64,000 bases of DNA from Faecalibacterium sp. I3-3-89 (GTDB lineage: Bacteria; Bacillota; Clostridia; Oscillospirales; Ruminococcaceae): positions 1,736,001 to 1,800,000 of the forward strand of contig NZ_CP094468.1 of the NCBI RefSeq assembly GCF_023347275.1. Direction: 5' to 3'. Positions 33,149 through 40,281 of this stretch are shown here, in pieces; position 1 is the stretch's first letter; each line of letters begins with the position of its first letter. Made by a program: the position numbers and the translations under genes. The notes under the pieces are model-generated. The model was given only the letters and a program-made list of their open reading frames with translations, searched no databases and had not been told where the DNA came from.

Positions 33149-33676
33149 TCATTTTTTGAGTAATTCCAATGCCCTGTCCATTGGTACGCAGTCTGCATAT
33201 CGTTCAGGCCAGAGAAATTCATTATAGTAATGGTAAGCCTGTTCCCTAGTCATGTACTCATTGTCCTGCGTAGAATTTGCATAGGCAGGAACAATCATGT
33301 GTAAGCCATGCTCAAAACCAGCCTCTACCGTGGCATTGATACAGAAATCAGTCATAATGCCACAAATCATCACGTCTTTTTCTTCCTTTGCAGTCAGATA
33401 CTCAAGCAGACCACTCTCTTTTTTGAACGCACTGCATACGGACTTGATAAACCGTTTTTCATCAGGCATCGGTTGAAACTCGGAATAAATCTCAAACTCA
33501 TCATCCCCGATAGAGAATCCGGTATCAGGTCCATCATCATGCTGTACATAAATAACTTCTATGCCTTGTTCTCGAGCTGCTCCAATCAGCTTTTTGATAT
33601 TACCAACAAACTTTCTGAACTCATATAAGCGTTCATCCACGATACCATTCTGTGCATCTACAACCAATAAAACCAT
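33149..33676 (-). CDS. isochorismatase-family cysteine hydrolase
   Basis: 175 residues from ATG at 33676 (MVLLVVDAQNGIVDERLYEF), with AAGGAGAG upstream. The catalytic triad is visible: Asp in VVDAQNG, Lys in the KRFIKSVCSAFKK region and Cys in VMICGIMTDFCINAT. Typical of nicotinamidase/isochorismatase-like amidases; the substrate is unknown. Its downstream neighbour is the phosphatase remnant, and the macro-domain remnant lies upstream. Confidence 0.88.
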   Translation of the reverse strand: MVLLVVDAQNGIVDERLYEFRKFVGNIKKLIGAAREQGIEVIYVQHDDGPDTGFSIGDDEFEIYSEFQPMPDEKRFIKSVCSAFKKESGLLEYLTAKEEKDVMICGIMTDFCINATVEAGFEHGLHMIVPAYANSTQDNEYMTREQAYHYYNEFLWPERYADCVPMDRALELLKK

Positions 33677-33720
33677 GAATAATCTCTCCTTTTTGAGCTT
33701 TTTGCTTTGATTCAAATAAA

Positions 33721-33900
33721 CTAAATTCGTATATTATAATAGAGCGTAACTTCTGCTTCATACACCGATTCTGTATGAGAATCAAATAGCACCCATTCCA
33801 CTAAATCAAACTGCCCCGGATTCTCCTGCAGAAATCTGGCAACTGTATGTACCGCAATCTTTGCTGCAAGCTCCACCGGAAAACTATATACTCCTGTTAC
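33721..33900 (-). pseudogene. C-terminal remnant of a macro-domain (ADP-ribose) protein
   Basis: Starting at the stop of the C_GCAxxG gene, the frame reads GVYSFPVELAAKIAVHTVAR, then DLVEWVLFDSHTESVYEAEV, the last third of an O-acetyl-ADP-ribose deacetylase-type macro domain. The ADP-ribose-binding N-terminus is missing. Confidence 0.7.
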
Positions 33901-34286
33901 TCTCCCAGCACCTCGCCCAGTGCCAGAACAGCGTTGCGGACGCACTCCGGGCACGGGCACAGCGGTGCGCCGTTCTCTATCCCCTTCAGATCCTTGCAGA
34001 TGGTAGCACCGCACTTTTTCTGAAAGTTTTGCAGCAGTTCCTTGGAAATGCGGGGTGTGCCCTTGCCGTCGGTGACGATGCCCGCCACCATCACAGCGCC
34101 GATCAGTGCGCCGCAGGTGCTCTCCATGCAGCCCATGCCGGCGGCATAGCCTGCGCCCAGCTTCATCAGGGTGTCGGCATCCACCGGCAGCTTGTCCTCA
34201 AATGCCTTCAGCACCGCCTGTGCACAGTTGCACTGTCCAGTAGCTTTCCATGCGGCAGCCTGTGCCGCCCGTTCTTCGATGTTCAT
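33897..34286 (-). CDS. C_GCAxxG_C_C family redox-associated protein
   Basis: 129 residues. Cysteine pattern CNCAQAVLKAF, then GAGYAAGMGCMESTCGALIGA, KKCGATICKDLKG and CPCPECVRNAV, which is the C_GCAxxG_C_C family hallmark. Members are small helical proteins thought to bind metal or Fe-S and are common in anaerobes. Function is not established. AAAGAGGAC precedes the ATG. Overlaps the macro remnant. Confidence 0.88.
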   Translation of the reverse strand: MNIEERAAQAAAWKATGQCNCAQAVLKAFEDKLPVDADTLMKLGAGYAAGMGCMESTCGALIGAVMVAGIVTDGKGTPRISKELLQNFQKKCGATICKDLKGIENGAPLCPCPECVRNAVLALGEVLGE

Positions 34287-34318
34287 TTTACAGTCCTCTT
34301 TCTTTGATGAATCGTAGT

Positions 34319-34945
34319 TTATTCGACATTGTCATAAAATCTCTGTAACACTGCCGCTAATCCCTCCGGAGCTTCTATGTTTGCTTCATGACCCGTTTTC
34401 AAAAGTTCACGATAGCAGGAATCGCTCAAATAACTGGCAAGTTCCTTTGAGACTTTTTTGTTTGCGTTGTCCTTTTCCCCACAAACGACCAATACAGGAC
34501 AAGACACCTTACACAATGAATCTCTGAAATCCAATTCTGCCATCGTGCCGCACAAACTGATCACATCTGCTTTTTTGAATCCAAATTGCTTGAACATTGC
34601 ATTTGGCATAAAGCGGAACAGCATATTCTGGAATTTCAATAATTTTTCAGGCATTTTGTATTGTGCCGCAATTAACACAAGCGCCTTTACTTTATCCGGA
34701 TGGTCTATTGCATAATTAAGTGCCAGAACAGCACCCAGAGAGAGCCCACATAAGACGATTTCGTCATTTTCCTTGTTGCACTCTTCTGAGAATGCAGTAT
34801 ACAGCTCCCTATAGGTGGCCGCTTTTCCTTCCAGCATCTCTGCCAGACTCAAGCTGGCGCTGCTATCCGAGACCGTCGTTTCTTTTATCACTCTGTCCCA
34901 ACTGTCTGGTTTTTGTCCTAATCCATGTAAGTATAAATACTTCAT
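34319..34945 (-). CDS. alpha/beta hydrolase (intact paralogue)
   Basis: 208 residues. MKYLYLHGLGQKPDSWDRVI carries the oxyanion HG motif, VLCGLSLGAVLALNYAID the nucleophile elbow with serine, LVVCGEKDNANKK the acid and KTGHEAN the catalytic histidine. Small esterase or lyase of unknown substrate. It lies 27 bases after the EFR1 gene. The pair is duplicated at 14624-15422, where both copies are broken. Confidence 0.9.
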   Translation of the reverse strand: MKYLYLHGLGQKPDSWDRVIKETTVSDSSASLSLAEMLEGKAATYRELYTAFSEECNKENDEIVLCGLSLGAVLALNYAIDHPDKVKALVLIAAQYKMPEKLLKFQNMLFRFMPNAMFKQFGFKKADVISLCGTMAELDFRDSLCKVSCPVLVVCGEKDNANKKVSKELASYLSDSCYRELLKTGHEANIEAPEGLAAVLQRFYDNVE

Positions 34946-34972
34946 CTGCTTTTTACCATCATCGTTTTTCCT

Positions 34973-35740
34973 TTATACGTCCCGCTTCTTTTCCAGTGCT
35001 TCAAAGTGATACCGGGGCTTGCCTTTGCTCTTTTTGCCGTACTCGATGGCCTCTTTGGGGCAGTAGCAGATGCACACCATGCAGTGGGTGCAGTTTTTGC
35101 CCCAGACCGGCTTTCCGTTTTCCAGATGGATATTGTTCAGGGGGCACAACTCCACGCACTTACCGCAGCCGATGCAGGCGTCCGTTGCCCGGAAGGCATC
35201 GGCTTTTACAAAGAAGCGATAGAACACCGGGTTTACCGGGCCGCTCATAAGGCGGTCGTAGAGGGTCTCTCTCGGCGGAGGAAATTCCTGCCCGGCTCTG
35301 AGCCGGGTCAGTACCTTCTGAAGCGCAGGCTCTGCCCGCTCCACGATGCTCCGTGCCTGCTCCTTTTGGGGCGCATTGAACATGGCAATATAGTTTTCCG
35401 GCATGATGATCTGGGCTGTGCCCATATACTGCAGCTGCTTTTGCGCCGCAAGCTGCCGGTTATAGCCTGCCGCATTGCCAATTTCGCTGCCGCAGTCCAT
35501 CACAAACCAGATACGCTCTGCCCCGGTCAGCGCGGTCTTGCCCAGCCACTCCGACACCACCTGGGGGATGCGCCATGCGTAGGTAGGCGTGACCAGCACC
35601 ACGTCACGCCCGGTCTGCACCGGGGTGGTATCCCCTGCCTTGATGCAGGCGTTCAGGTCGTAAAGCGGCATCTCCAACCCTTCGGCAATGCGCCGCGCCA
35701 GATACCGGCTGTTGCCGGTTCCCGTAAAATAAAGTACCAT
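34973..35740 (-). CDS. EFR1 family ferrodoxin (flavodoxin plus two 4Fe-4S motifs)
   Basis: 255 residues. The N-terminal flavodoxin domain begins MVLYFTGTGNSRYLARRIAE (FMN-phosphate loop TGTGNSR) and has VLVTPTYAWRIPQVV. The C-terminal ferredoxin has CIGCGKCVELCPLNNI and CTHCMVCICYCPKEAIEY. Moves electrons from ferredoxin-like donors to an unknown partner in anaerobes. Upstream of the hydrolase in the same transcript. Confidence 0.92.
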   Translation of the reverse strand: MVLYFTGTGNSRYLARRIAEGLEMPLYDLNACIKAGDTTPVQTGRDVVLVTPTYAWRIPQVVSEWLGKTALTGAERIWFVMDCGSEIGNAAGYNRQLAAQKQLQYMGTAQIIMPENYIAMFNAPQKEQARSIVERAEPALQKVLTRLRAGQEFPPPRETLYDRLMSGPVNPVFYRFFVKADAFRATDACIGCGKCVELCPLNNIHLENGKPVWGKNCTHCMVCICYCPKEAIEYGKKSKGKPRYHFEALEKKRDV

Positions 35741-35798
35741 GGCTGCTCCCTCATTTTTTGTTATTCAGATACCTGTCTGCTCGGCAAACCGGAATTTG

Positions 35799-36275
35799 TT
35801 ACTCTAATTCCGTGCGAAGGGTGAATTCATCGGGAAGATCGTAAATCGCTTTTTTCAGGAAAAGCGGATAAAAATATTCATCTTTCAATCTATCAAACTC
35901 CAGCCATTCAAAAGTATGGATATGCTTTCCTTCTGTCAGAGTAAAGACGTTTCCTCTTTCCAGTAGAGTTGTCTCTGAAATATCCACCAGAAAATAAATA
36001 CACAGTTCATGATAATGTAAATTATCCACATCTTCGGTAAAAAAAGCCTGATTGAGCCATAATGGACGTGTAATCTTTGGAGTTACACCAAGTTCTTCCT
36101 GAACTTCCCGAACCACTGCTTGCTCAGCAGTTTCACCCATCTTAACTCTTCCACCCGGAAGATAAAAATAGGGTGAACGTTCATCGTGCATCGCTAAAAT
36201 TTTATTTTCCGCGATTATCATGGCACATACTCTATAATTAAATTTTTGATTTTCACAATTATAGGAAATATCCAT
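35799..36275 (-). CDS. Nudix hydrolase
   Basis: 158 residues from ATG at 36275 (MDISYNCENQKFNYRV), with AGGAGG at 8 bases. Nudix box GRVKMGETAEQAVVREVQEE and the following LGV is complete (G-x5-E-x7-RE-x2-EE). Acts on a nucleoside-diphosphate-linked compound. A TGG-TATAC extended minus 10, with the ACCATGG flank seen in the terminator-promoter modules, lies about 40 bases upstream. Confidence 0.9.
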   Translation of the reverse strand: MDISYNCENQKFNYRVCAMIIAENKILAMHDERSPYFYLPGGRVKMGETAEQAVVREVQEELGVTPKITRPLWLNQAFFTEDVDNLHYHELCIYFLVDISETTLLERGNVFTLTEGKHIHTFEWLEFDRLKDEYFYPLFLKKAIYDLPDEFTLRTELE

Positions 36276-36363
36276 TGCATTGCCTCCTCTAAATTCTAAT
36301 TTTGTTGTCACTCTCTGTATACCATGGTTTTCGCACGCAAAAGACCCGCGGCAAGGTGTGCGC

Positions 36364-37347
36364 TTACACCTCGCCCGCAAACTTCATGCCCCAGCTCATG
36401 CGGGTGTCGTACATCAGGCGGGTCAGGGCAAGGCTGTCCTGCGGGGTGTAGCGGTCGCTGCCGGTACGTCCCAGCTTGACGCAGTGGCTTGCTTCCCGTA
36501 TCTCATACTCAAAGCCGTTGATGTCCACCGGGCAGCGGATGACCTCCGGCTCTTTGCCCTCCACTTCCAGCGTCATGGTCTCGGCGTGCTGGAAATCCGG
36601 CAGGAAAATACTGCCCTTGGTGCCAACGATACGGGCATTGCGCTCCAGCTCCTGCCCGATGGTCTGGACAGACTCCGCCTTGCAGCCGCCGGGGTAGGTC
36701 AGCGCAAGGCGGCTGTAATCGTCGGTGCCGTACTCGTTGATGTGCACCTCTTTGGTCTCCACCTTCTCCGGGTCCTGTCCGGTGAGGATGCGCAGAAAGC
36801 CCAGATTGTAGATGCCGATATCCAGCAGCGCACCGCCGCCCAGACCGGAATCAAACTTGCGGTCCTTCCGGGCACCGGAGGCCACAAAGCCGTACTGACA
36901 GGTGATCTGCTTCAGTTCCCCGATAGTGCCAGCCGCAAGAATCTCGCGCAAGCGGTCGTACAGCGGCAGCAGCCAGATCCAGAATGCCTCCATGAGAAAG
37001 AGGTGTTTTTCCTCTGCCAGACGGTACAGCTCCCGTGCCTGCTCCGGGCTGATGGTAAAGGGCTTTTCGCACAAAACGTGCTTGCCCTGCTCCAGACAGA
37101 GCTTGCAGTTTTCGTAGTGCAAGGTGTTGGGGGTGGCGATATAGATGGCCTCCACCTCCGGGTCGGCGGCAAGGGCTTCGTAGGAGTCATAGCAGCGGGG
37201 AATGCCGTACTGCTGTGCAAACGCCTGCGCGCTTTCCAGATGCCGTGACCCCACGGCAACAAGCTGCTCCCCCTCTGCGCCCATCTGTTCCACCGTAGAT
37301 GCAAACTTTTTGGCAATGGTGCCGGTCGCTAAAATTCCCCACTTCAT
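36364..37347 (-). CDS. Gfo/Idh/MocA family oxidoreductase
   Basis: 327 residues. N-terminal Rossmann fold MKWGILATGTIAKKFASTVE and EAIYIATPNTLHYENCKLCL. Catalytic block GKHVLCEKPFTISPEQAREL with the EKP lysine, then GGGALLDIGIYNLGFLRIL with Asp and Tyr of the substrate site. NAD(P)-dependent sugar or inositol dehydrogenase of unknown substrate. Own promoter in the module at 37379. Confidence 0.92.
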   Translation of the reverse strand: MKWGILATGTIAKKFASTVEQMGAEGEQLVAVGSRHLESAQAFAQQYGIPRCYDSYEALAADPEVEAIYIATPNTLHYENCKLCLEQGKHVLCEKPFTISPEQARELYRLAEEKHLFLMEAFWIWLLPLYDRLREILAAGTIGELKQITCQYGFVASGARKDRKFDSGLGGGALLDIGIYNLGFLRILTGQDPEKVETKEVHINEYGTDDYSRLALTYPGGCKAESVQTIGQELERNARIVGTKGSIFLPDFQHAETMTLEVEGKEPEVIRCPVDINGFEYEIREASHCVKLGRTGSDRYTPQDSLALTRLMYDTRMSWGMKFAGEV

Positions 37348-37378
37348 AACGGTACCTCCCGATTTATCACTTTGAACT

Positions 37379-37470
37379 CAGTATACCATGGTTTTCCCCT
37401 GCGGAAAAGATAGTGAAAAACAAAAATGCCCCCGGAGGGCTTGTTCCAGCTCTCCAGGGACAGATTCTAT
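37379..37470 (-). repeat. terminator-promoter module, copy 3
   Basis: GCCCCCGGAGGGC-type hairpin (right arm slightly degenerate, CTCCAGGG), ATTTTTG, CCGCAGGGGAAAACC and ATGGTATACTG as extended minus 10 for the Gfo/Idh gene. Confidence 0.75.
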
Positions 37471-37540
37471 GCACCGGTATCTTTCATCTTGTTCCAAACA
37501 TTCTCATCCATTATAATAGAGATAGAAAGAAGGTGCCAAC

Positions 37541-37672
37541 ATGAAACATCGCATTGTGACGGCTGCGCAGATGAAGGAAATTGAACAAGCCGGGGATGCC
37601 CACGGTCTGCCCTACCTGCAAATGATGGAAAATGCCGGACTGGCGGCTTACGCTGAACTGCAAAAGCAGCTC
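37541..37672 (+). pseudogene. N-terminal remnant of NAD(P)H-hydrate epimerase
   Basis: MKHRIVTAAQMKEIEQAGDA then LPYLQMMENAGLAAYAELQK matches the start of NnrE/YjeF-N proteins, including MMENAG. After about 43 codons the plus strand enters the antisense of an sfsA fragment. The rest of the gene is gone. GAAGGTGCC precedes the ATG. Confidence 0.8.
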
Positions 37673-37792
37673 CTTGCACCGCCCGGTGTTTTTGATATGG
37701 ACGGTTTCCACTGTGCCGTTCACATCTACATGGGCAATAAAACGGTTGGGACGGTCAAGAAAAACGCCGTCCACGATTTCTCTGTATTTCAA
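37664..37792 (-). pseudogene. N-terminal remnant of SfsA
   Basis: TTG start at 37792 with GGAG upstream. MKYREIVDGVFLDRPNRFIA, DVNGTVETVHIKNTGRCKEL matches the OB-fold start of sugar fermentation stimulation protein SfsA, then runs into the antisense of the nnrE fragment. The two genes were convergent and a single deletion removed both 3' ends. Confidence 0.8.
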
Positions 37793-37851
37793 TGTTTACT
37801 CCATTTTCATTTTTGTCTGATACGCCTGCGCCAGAACCATTGGTTACACGC

Positions 37852-37902
37852 AAAAAGCAGGCTCCTGCAAGCGTTTAACCACTGGCAGGAGCCTGTTTAT
37901 TT
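37852..37902 (-). terminator. terminator of the desulfoferrodoxin gene
   Basis: CAGGCTCCTGC / GCAGGAGCCTG perfect arms with T/A-rich flanks on both sides, so it can work on either strand. Confidence 0.85.
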
Positions 37903-37903
37903 C

Positions 37904-38281
37904 TTACAGCTTTGTCATCCACAGACCATGCAGGTTGCAGTAGGCGTAGACCGCCACCGGCTTTTCGCCGCCCAGCTCAAACACCGCCTTGGGTGCCTGC
38001 CCGGGGGTAAGATAGCGGAGCTGTCCGCCGTTTTCCGTCTCCACAAAGAGCCACTGGATGTGGTGCACATCCACCATGGGGTGCTCCACCGCACCCACCG
38101 TGACGGTGAGGGTGCTGCCGGAAAGCTCTGCCACCGGCAGATGCTTTTCGCCGCTGGCTTCCACCGTGTTGGGGAGCAGCTCCTTCATCTTTTCGCCGCA
38201 GCAGACCAGCGGGACGCCTGCGTTGTGGATGGTGGTGACCAGATTGCCACAGTGCTCACAGATATAAAACTTTGCCTTCAT
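37904..38281 (-). CDS. desulfoferrodoxin / superoxide reductase
   Basis: 125 residues from ATG at 38281 (MKAKFYICEHCGNLVTTIHN), with GGAGG at 8 bases. The N-terminal rubredoxin-like site has CEHCGN and CCGEKM. The centre-II ligands are visible as EASGEKHLP, VGAVEHPMVDVHHIQW and CNLHGLW. Reduces superoxide to peroxide without releasing oxygen, a key defence in strict anaerobes. Single-gene unit. Confidence 0.93.
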   Translation of the reverse strand: MKAKFYICEHCGNLVTTIHNAGVPLVCCGEKMKELLPNTVEASGEKHLPVAELSGSTLTVTVGAVEHPMVDVHHIQWLFVETENGGQLRYLTPGQAPKAVFELGGEKPVAVYAYCNLHGLWMTKL

Positions 38282-38398
38282 ATTCAAATCCTCCATCGGA
38301 ATGTTGTTGGTGTTTTCTATGGCTATATGATAACATTTCCTAGTTAGATTTTCTGTGACCGGGTCACGTAAGACAGCCTTGTGCTATGGGAATGCCCC

Positions 38399-38590
38399 TC
38401 AGCTTCCCATGGCAATAAGCACCAGCACGACCACCACCGCAATGGCGATGAGACAGCCGCAGCCGCTGCCGTCTCCGCCATTGTTGCGGTTGAAAGCCGT
38501 CATGTACTGGGCATAACCCGTGCCACCGGCACGGTAAGGGCGAATACCCGCAGGGAACGACAAAGCAGCCGTTGCATGAGCTGGCTTCAC
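38399..38590 (-). CDS. small protein with C-terminal membrane helix (tentative)
   Basis: A 63-codon frame starting with GTG ends GGDGSGCGCLIAIAVVVVLV LIAMGS, a glycine/cysteine stretch followed by one membrane span. A shorter version may begin at ATG 38503. No clear ribosome site is present. It may be a genuine small membrane protein or the tail of a lost gene. Confidence 0.35.
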   Translation of the reverse strand: MKPAHATAALSFPAGIRPYRAGGTGYAQYMTAFNRNNGGDGSGCGCLIAIAVVVVLVLIAMGS

Positions 38591-38632
38591 TCTTGGCGTG
38601 AGCCGGATGAAAAACTAGAAGGGTCGTTTTTC

Positions 38633-38661
38633 TTGACTTCGACCCGGCAGAAGAGTATACT
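38633..38661 (+). promoter_or_regulatory. promoter of the T-box/BASS transcript
   Basis: TTGACT, 17 bases, TATACT. Transcription should start near 38668. Confidence 0.8.
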
Positions 38662-38667
38662 CCGTGG

Positions 38668-38961
38668 CAGTGAAATATTCGGCTATGACGAGAAAGAGTA
38701 CCCGGAAAGAATGCTGCAGAGAGCTGCCGGATGGTGCAAGGCAGTGCAGGGCGTCCGTGGGAAGATCCTCTCCGAGCTTTCCGGCTGAATGGGCGGCATC
38801 TACGCCCCAGTAAGCGGGAACGGCAGGCCCCCGTTATCACGGGCCGCGCATTGTTGGATGCGCACTGAGGGGCCGGGCTTTGCACCGGCAATAAGAGTGG
38901 TACCGCAGAGGAGTTTATGCGCCTTTGTCTCTTACGAACCGTAGGGGACAAAGGCGTTTTT
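38668..38961 (+). ncRNA. T-box riboswitch leader
   Basis: Stem I elements are present: a K-turn-like CTATGACGAGAAAGAGTACC, CCGGAAAG (38711) pairing with CTTTCCGG (38777), and a specifier loop made of AGTA on the 5' side and GAATGGGCGG on the 3' side. The T-box proper, AGAGTGGTACCGCAGAG, lies at about 38894-38910. The terminator has arms CGCCTTTGTC / GACAAAGGCG and five T (38957-38961). Uncharged tRNA would favour the antiterminator and switch on the downstream transporter. GAA-TGG in the specifier loop suggests tRNA-Trp. The T in the TGGT tRNA-end bulge would fit an A (or wobbling G) discriminator, so this reading is tentative. Confidence 0.85.
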
Positions 38962-39042
38962 GTTTGCGGGAAAGCCATTTTCCGGATGTTTCATTGCCTT
39001 TGCATCCGCAAAAATAAGTGTTTTGAAAAAGGAGATTTCATC

Positions 39043-39987
39043 ATGAAAACATTGGAAAAAGTAAGCGACTTTGTGGGCAAGTACATGGCCGCCATCGTCA
39101 TTGTGGTGGCGGCACTGGCTCTGCTGTTCCCCGGCACCTTCAGTGTGGTAAAGACCGCATGGGTCAACACCCTGCTGGGCATCGTCATGTTCGGCATGGG
39201 TCTTACCCTGAAGCCGGAGGACTTCAAGGTAGTGTTCAGCCGCCCGAAAGACGTGATCATCGGCTGCATTGCGCAGTTCACCCTGATGCCCTTTTTGGCA
39301 TGGGCGCTGACGCAGCTGTTCCACCTGCCCACCGAGCTGGCTATCGGCGTCATCCTTGTGGGCACCTGCCCCGGCGGCACCTCCTCTAACGTGATGACCT
39401 ATCTGTCCAAGGGCGACGTTGCACTGTCCGTCGGCATGACCGCAGTTTCCACCGTGCTGGCGCCCTTCCTCACCCCGCTGCTGACCCTGCTGTATGCCGG
39501 CCAGCGCGTGAATGTGAACCCTGTAAATATGTTCCTGTCCATCGTCAAGGTGGTGCTGGTGCCCATCGCACTGGGCTTTGTGGTCAACCACTTCTTCCAT
39601 GCCTTCACCCAAAATGCCGTCCGTGTGCTGCCGCTGGTCTCCACCACCGCCATCGTGCTCATCATCTGCGCTGTTGTGTCCGCAAACTCCGCCAAGATCA
39701 TGACCAGCGGCCTGCTGATCCTTGCCGTGGTCATCCTGCACAACCTGCTGGGCTACCTCACCGGCTTTGGCGTGGGTAAGCTGCTGAAGCTGGATTCCAC
39801 CAAGTGCCGTGCAATTTCCATCGAGGTCGGAATGCAGAACTCCGGTCTGGCCACCTCTCTGGCTGCCGCCCACTTTGCACAGTATCCGCTGGCAACCATC
39901 CCCGGCGCTGTGTTCTCTGTGTGGCATAACATTTCCGGTGCCGTCCTCGCCAACTTCTTTGCCCGCACCGCCGAGAAGAAGGACTGA
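39043..39987 (+). CDS. BASS family (bile acid:sodium symporter-like) transporter under T-box control
   Basis: 314 residues from ATG at 39043, with AAGGAG at 8 bases. Nine or ten helices. Blocks LLGIVMFGMGLTLKPEDF, GTCPGGTSSNVMTYLSKGDV and EVGMQNSGLATSLAAAHFAQ are BASS signatures (sodium site and crossover helices). Relatives import bile acids, pantothenate, pyruvate or other organic acids with sodium. Control by a T-box implies a substrate linked to one amino acid, for example tryptophan, a precursor or a keto acid. Ends before a strong terminator. Confidence 0.9.
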   Translation: MKTLEKVSDFVGKYMAAIVIVVAALALLFPGTFSVVKTAWVNTLLGIVMFGMGLTLKPEDFKVVFSRPKDVIIGCIAQFTLMPFLAWALTQLFHLPTELAIGVILVGTCPGGTSSNVMTYLSKGDVALSVGMTAVSTVLAPFLTPLLTLLYAGQRVNVNPVNMFLSIVKVVLVPIALGFVVNHFFHAFTQNAVRVLPLVSTTAIVLIICAVVSANSAKIMTSGLLILAVVILHNLLGYLTGFGVGKLLKLDSTKCRAISIEVGMQNSGLATSLAAAHFAQYPLATIPGAVFSVWHNISGAVLANFFARTAEKKD

Positions 39988-40002
39988 GTTACTACATACC
40001 AT

Positions 40003-40050
40003 AAGGGGCTGCTGCACAAGGTCTGTTCCCTGTGCAGCAGCCCCTTTTTT
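40003..40050 (+). terminator. terminator of the BASS gene
   Basis: AAGGGGCTGCTGCACA / TGTGCAGCAGCCCCTT and six T. Confidence 0.95.
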
Positions 40051-40095
40051 CAGTACAAAATTCTGGAGACGTGATGTTCCTGCTTGCCCAGATAT
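40051..40095. repeat. 45-bp repeat, copy 1
   Basis: Shares CGTGATGTTCCTG, TTGCCCAGATAT and flanks with 42490-42533 (about nine in ten bases). On the minus strand both could encode IWA-RNIT, the trace of a lost coding end. Function unknown. Confidence 0.6.
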
Positions 40096-40213
40096 GGTTT
40101 GCGCCCCAGCCAATGCCGGTATCTTCGATCACCGTCGCACGGCTGGCGTCGATCTCGCCGCTCTGGACTTTTTGGCCCAGATAGCACGTACATTTTATCT
40201 GTGATTCAGACAA

Positions 40214-40256
40214 CAAAAAAGAGTGGCAGCATTTCAAGCTGAAACGCTGTCACTCT
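40214..40256 (-). terminator. terminator of the GH31 gene
   Basis: AGAGTGACAGC / GCTGCCACTCT (one mismatch), followed by TTTTTTG on the minus strand. Confidence 0.85.
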
Positions 40257-40281
40257 GTAGGAACTGCGTAATGACTGACGA

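Noticed and set aside
38932..40113. Minus-strand frame of 393 codons opposite the BASS gene
   Set aside because: Histidine- and glycine-rich antisense translation; the plus-strand gene has T-box, ribosome site and family motifs.
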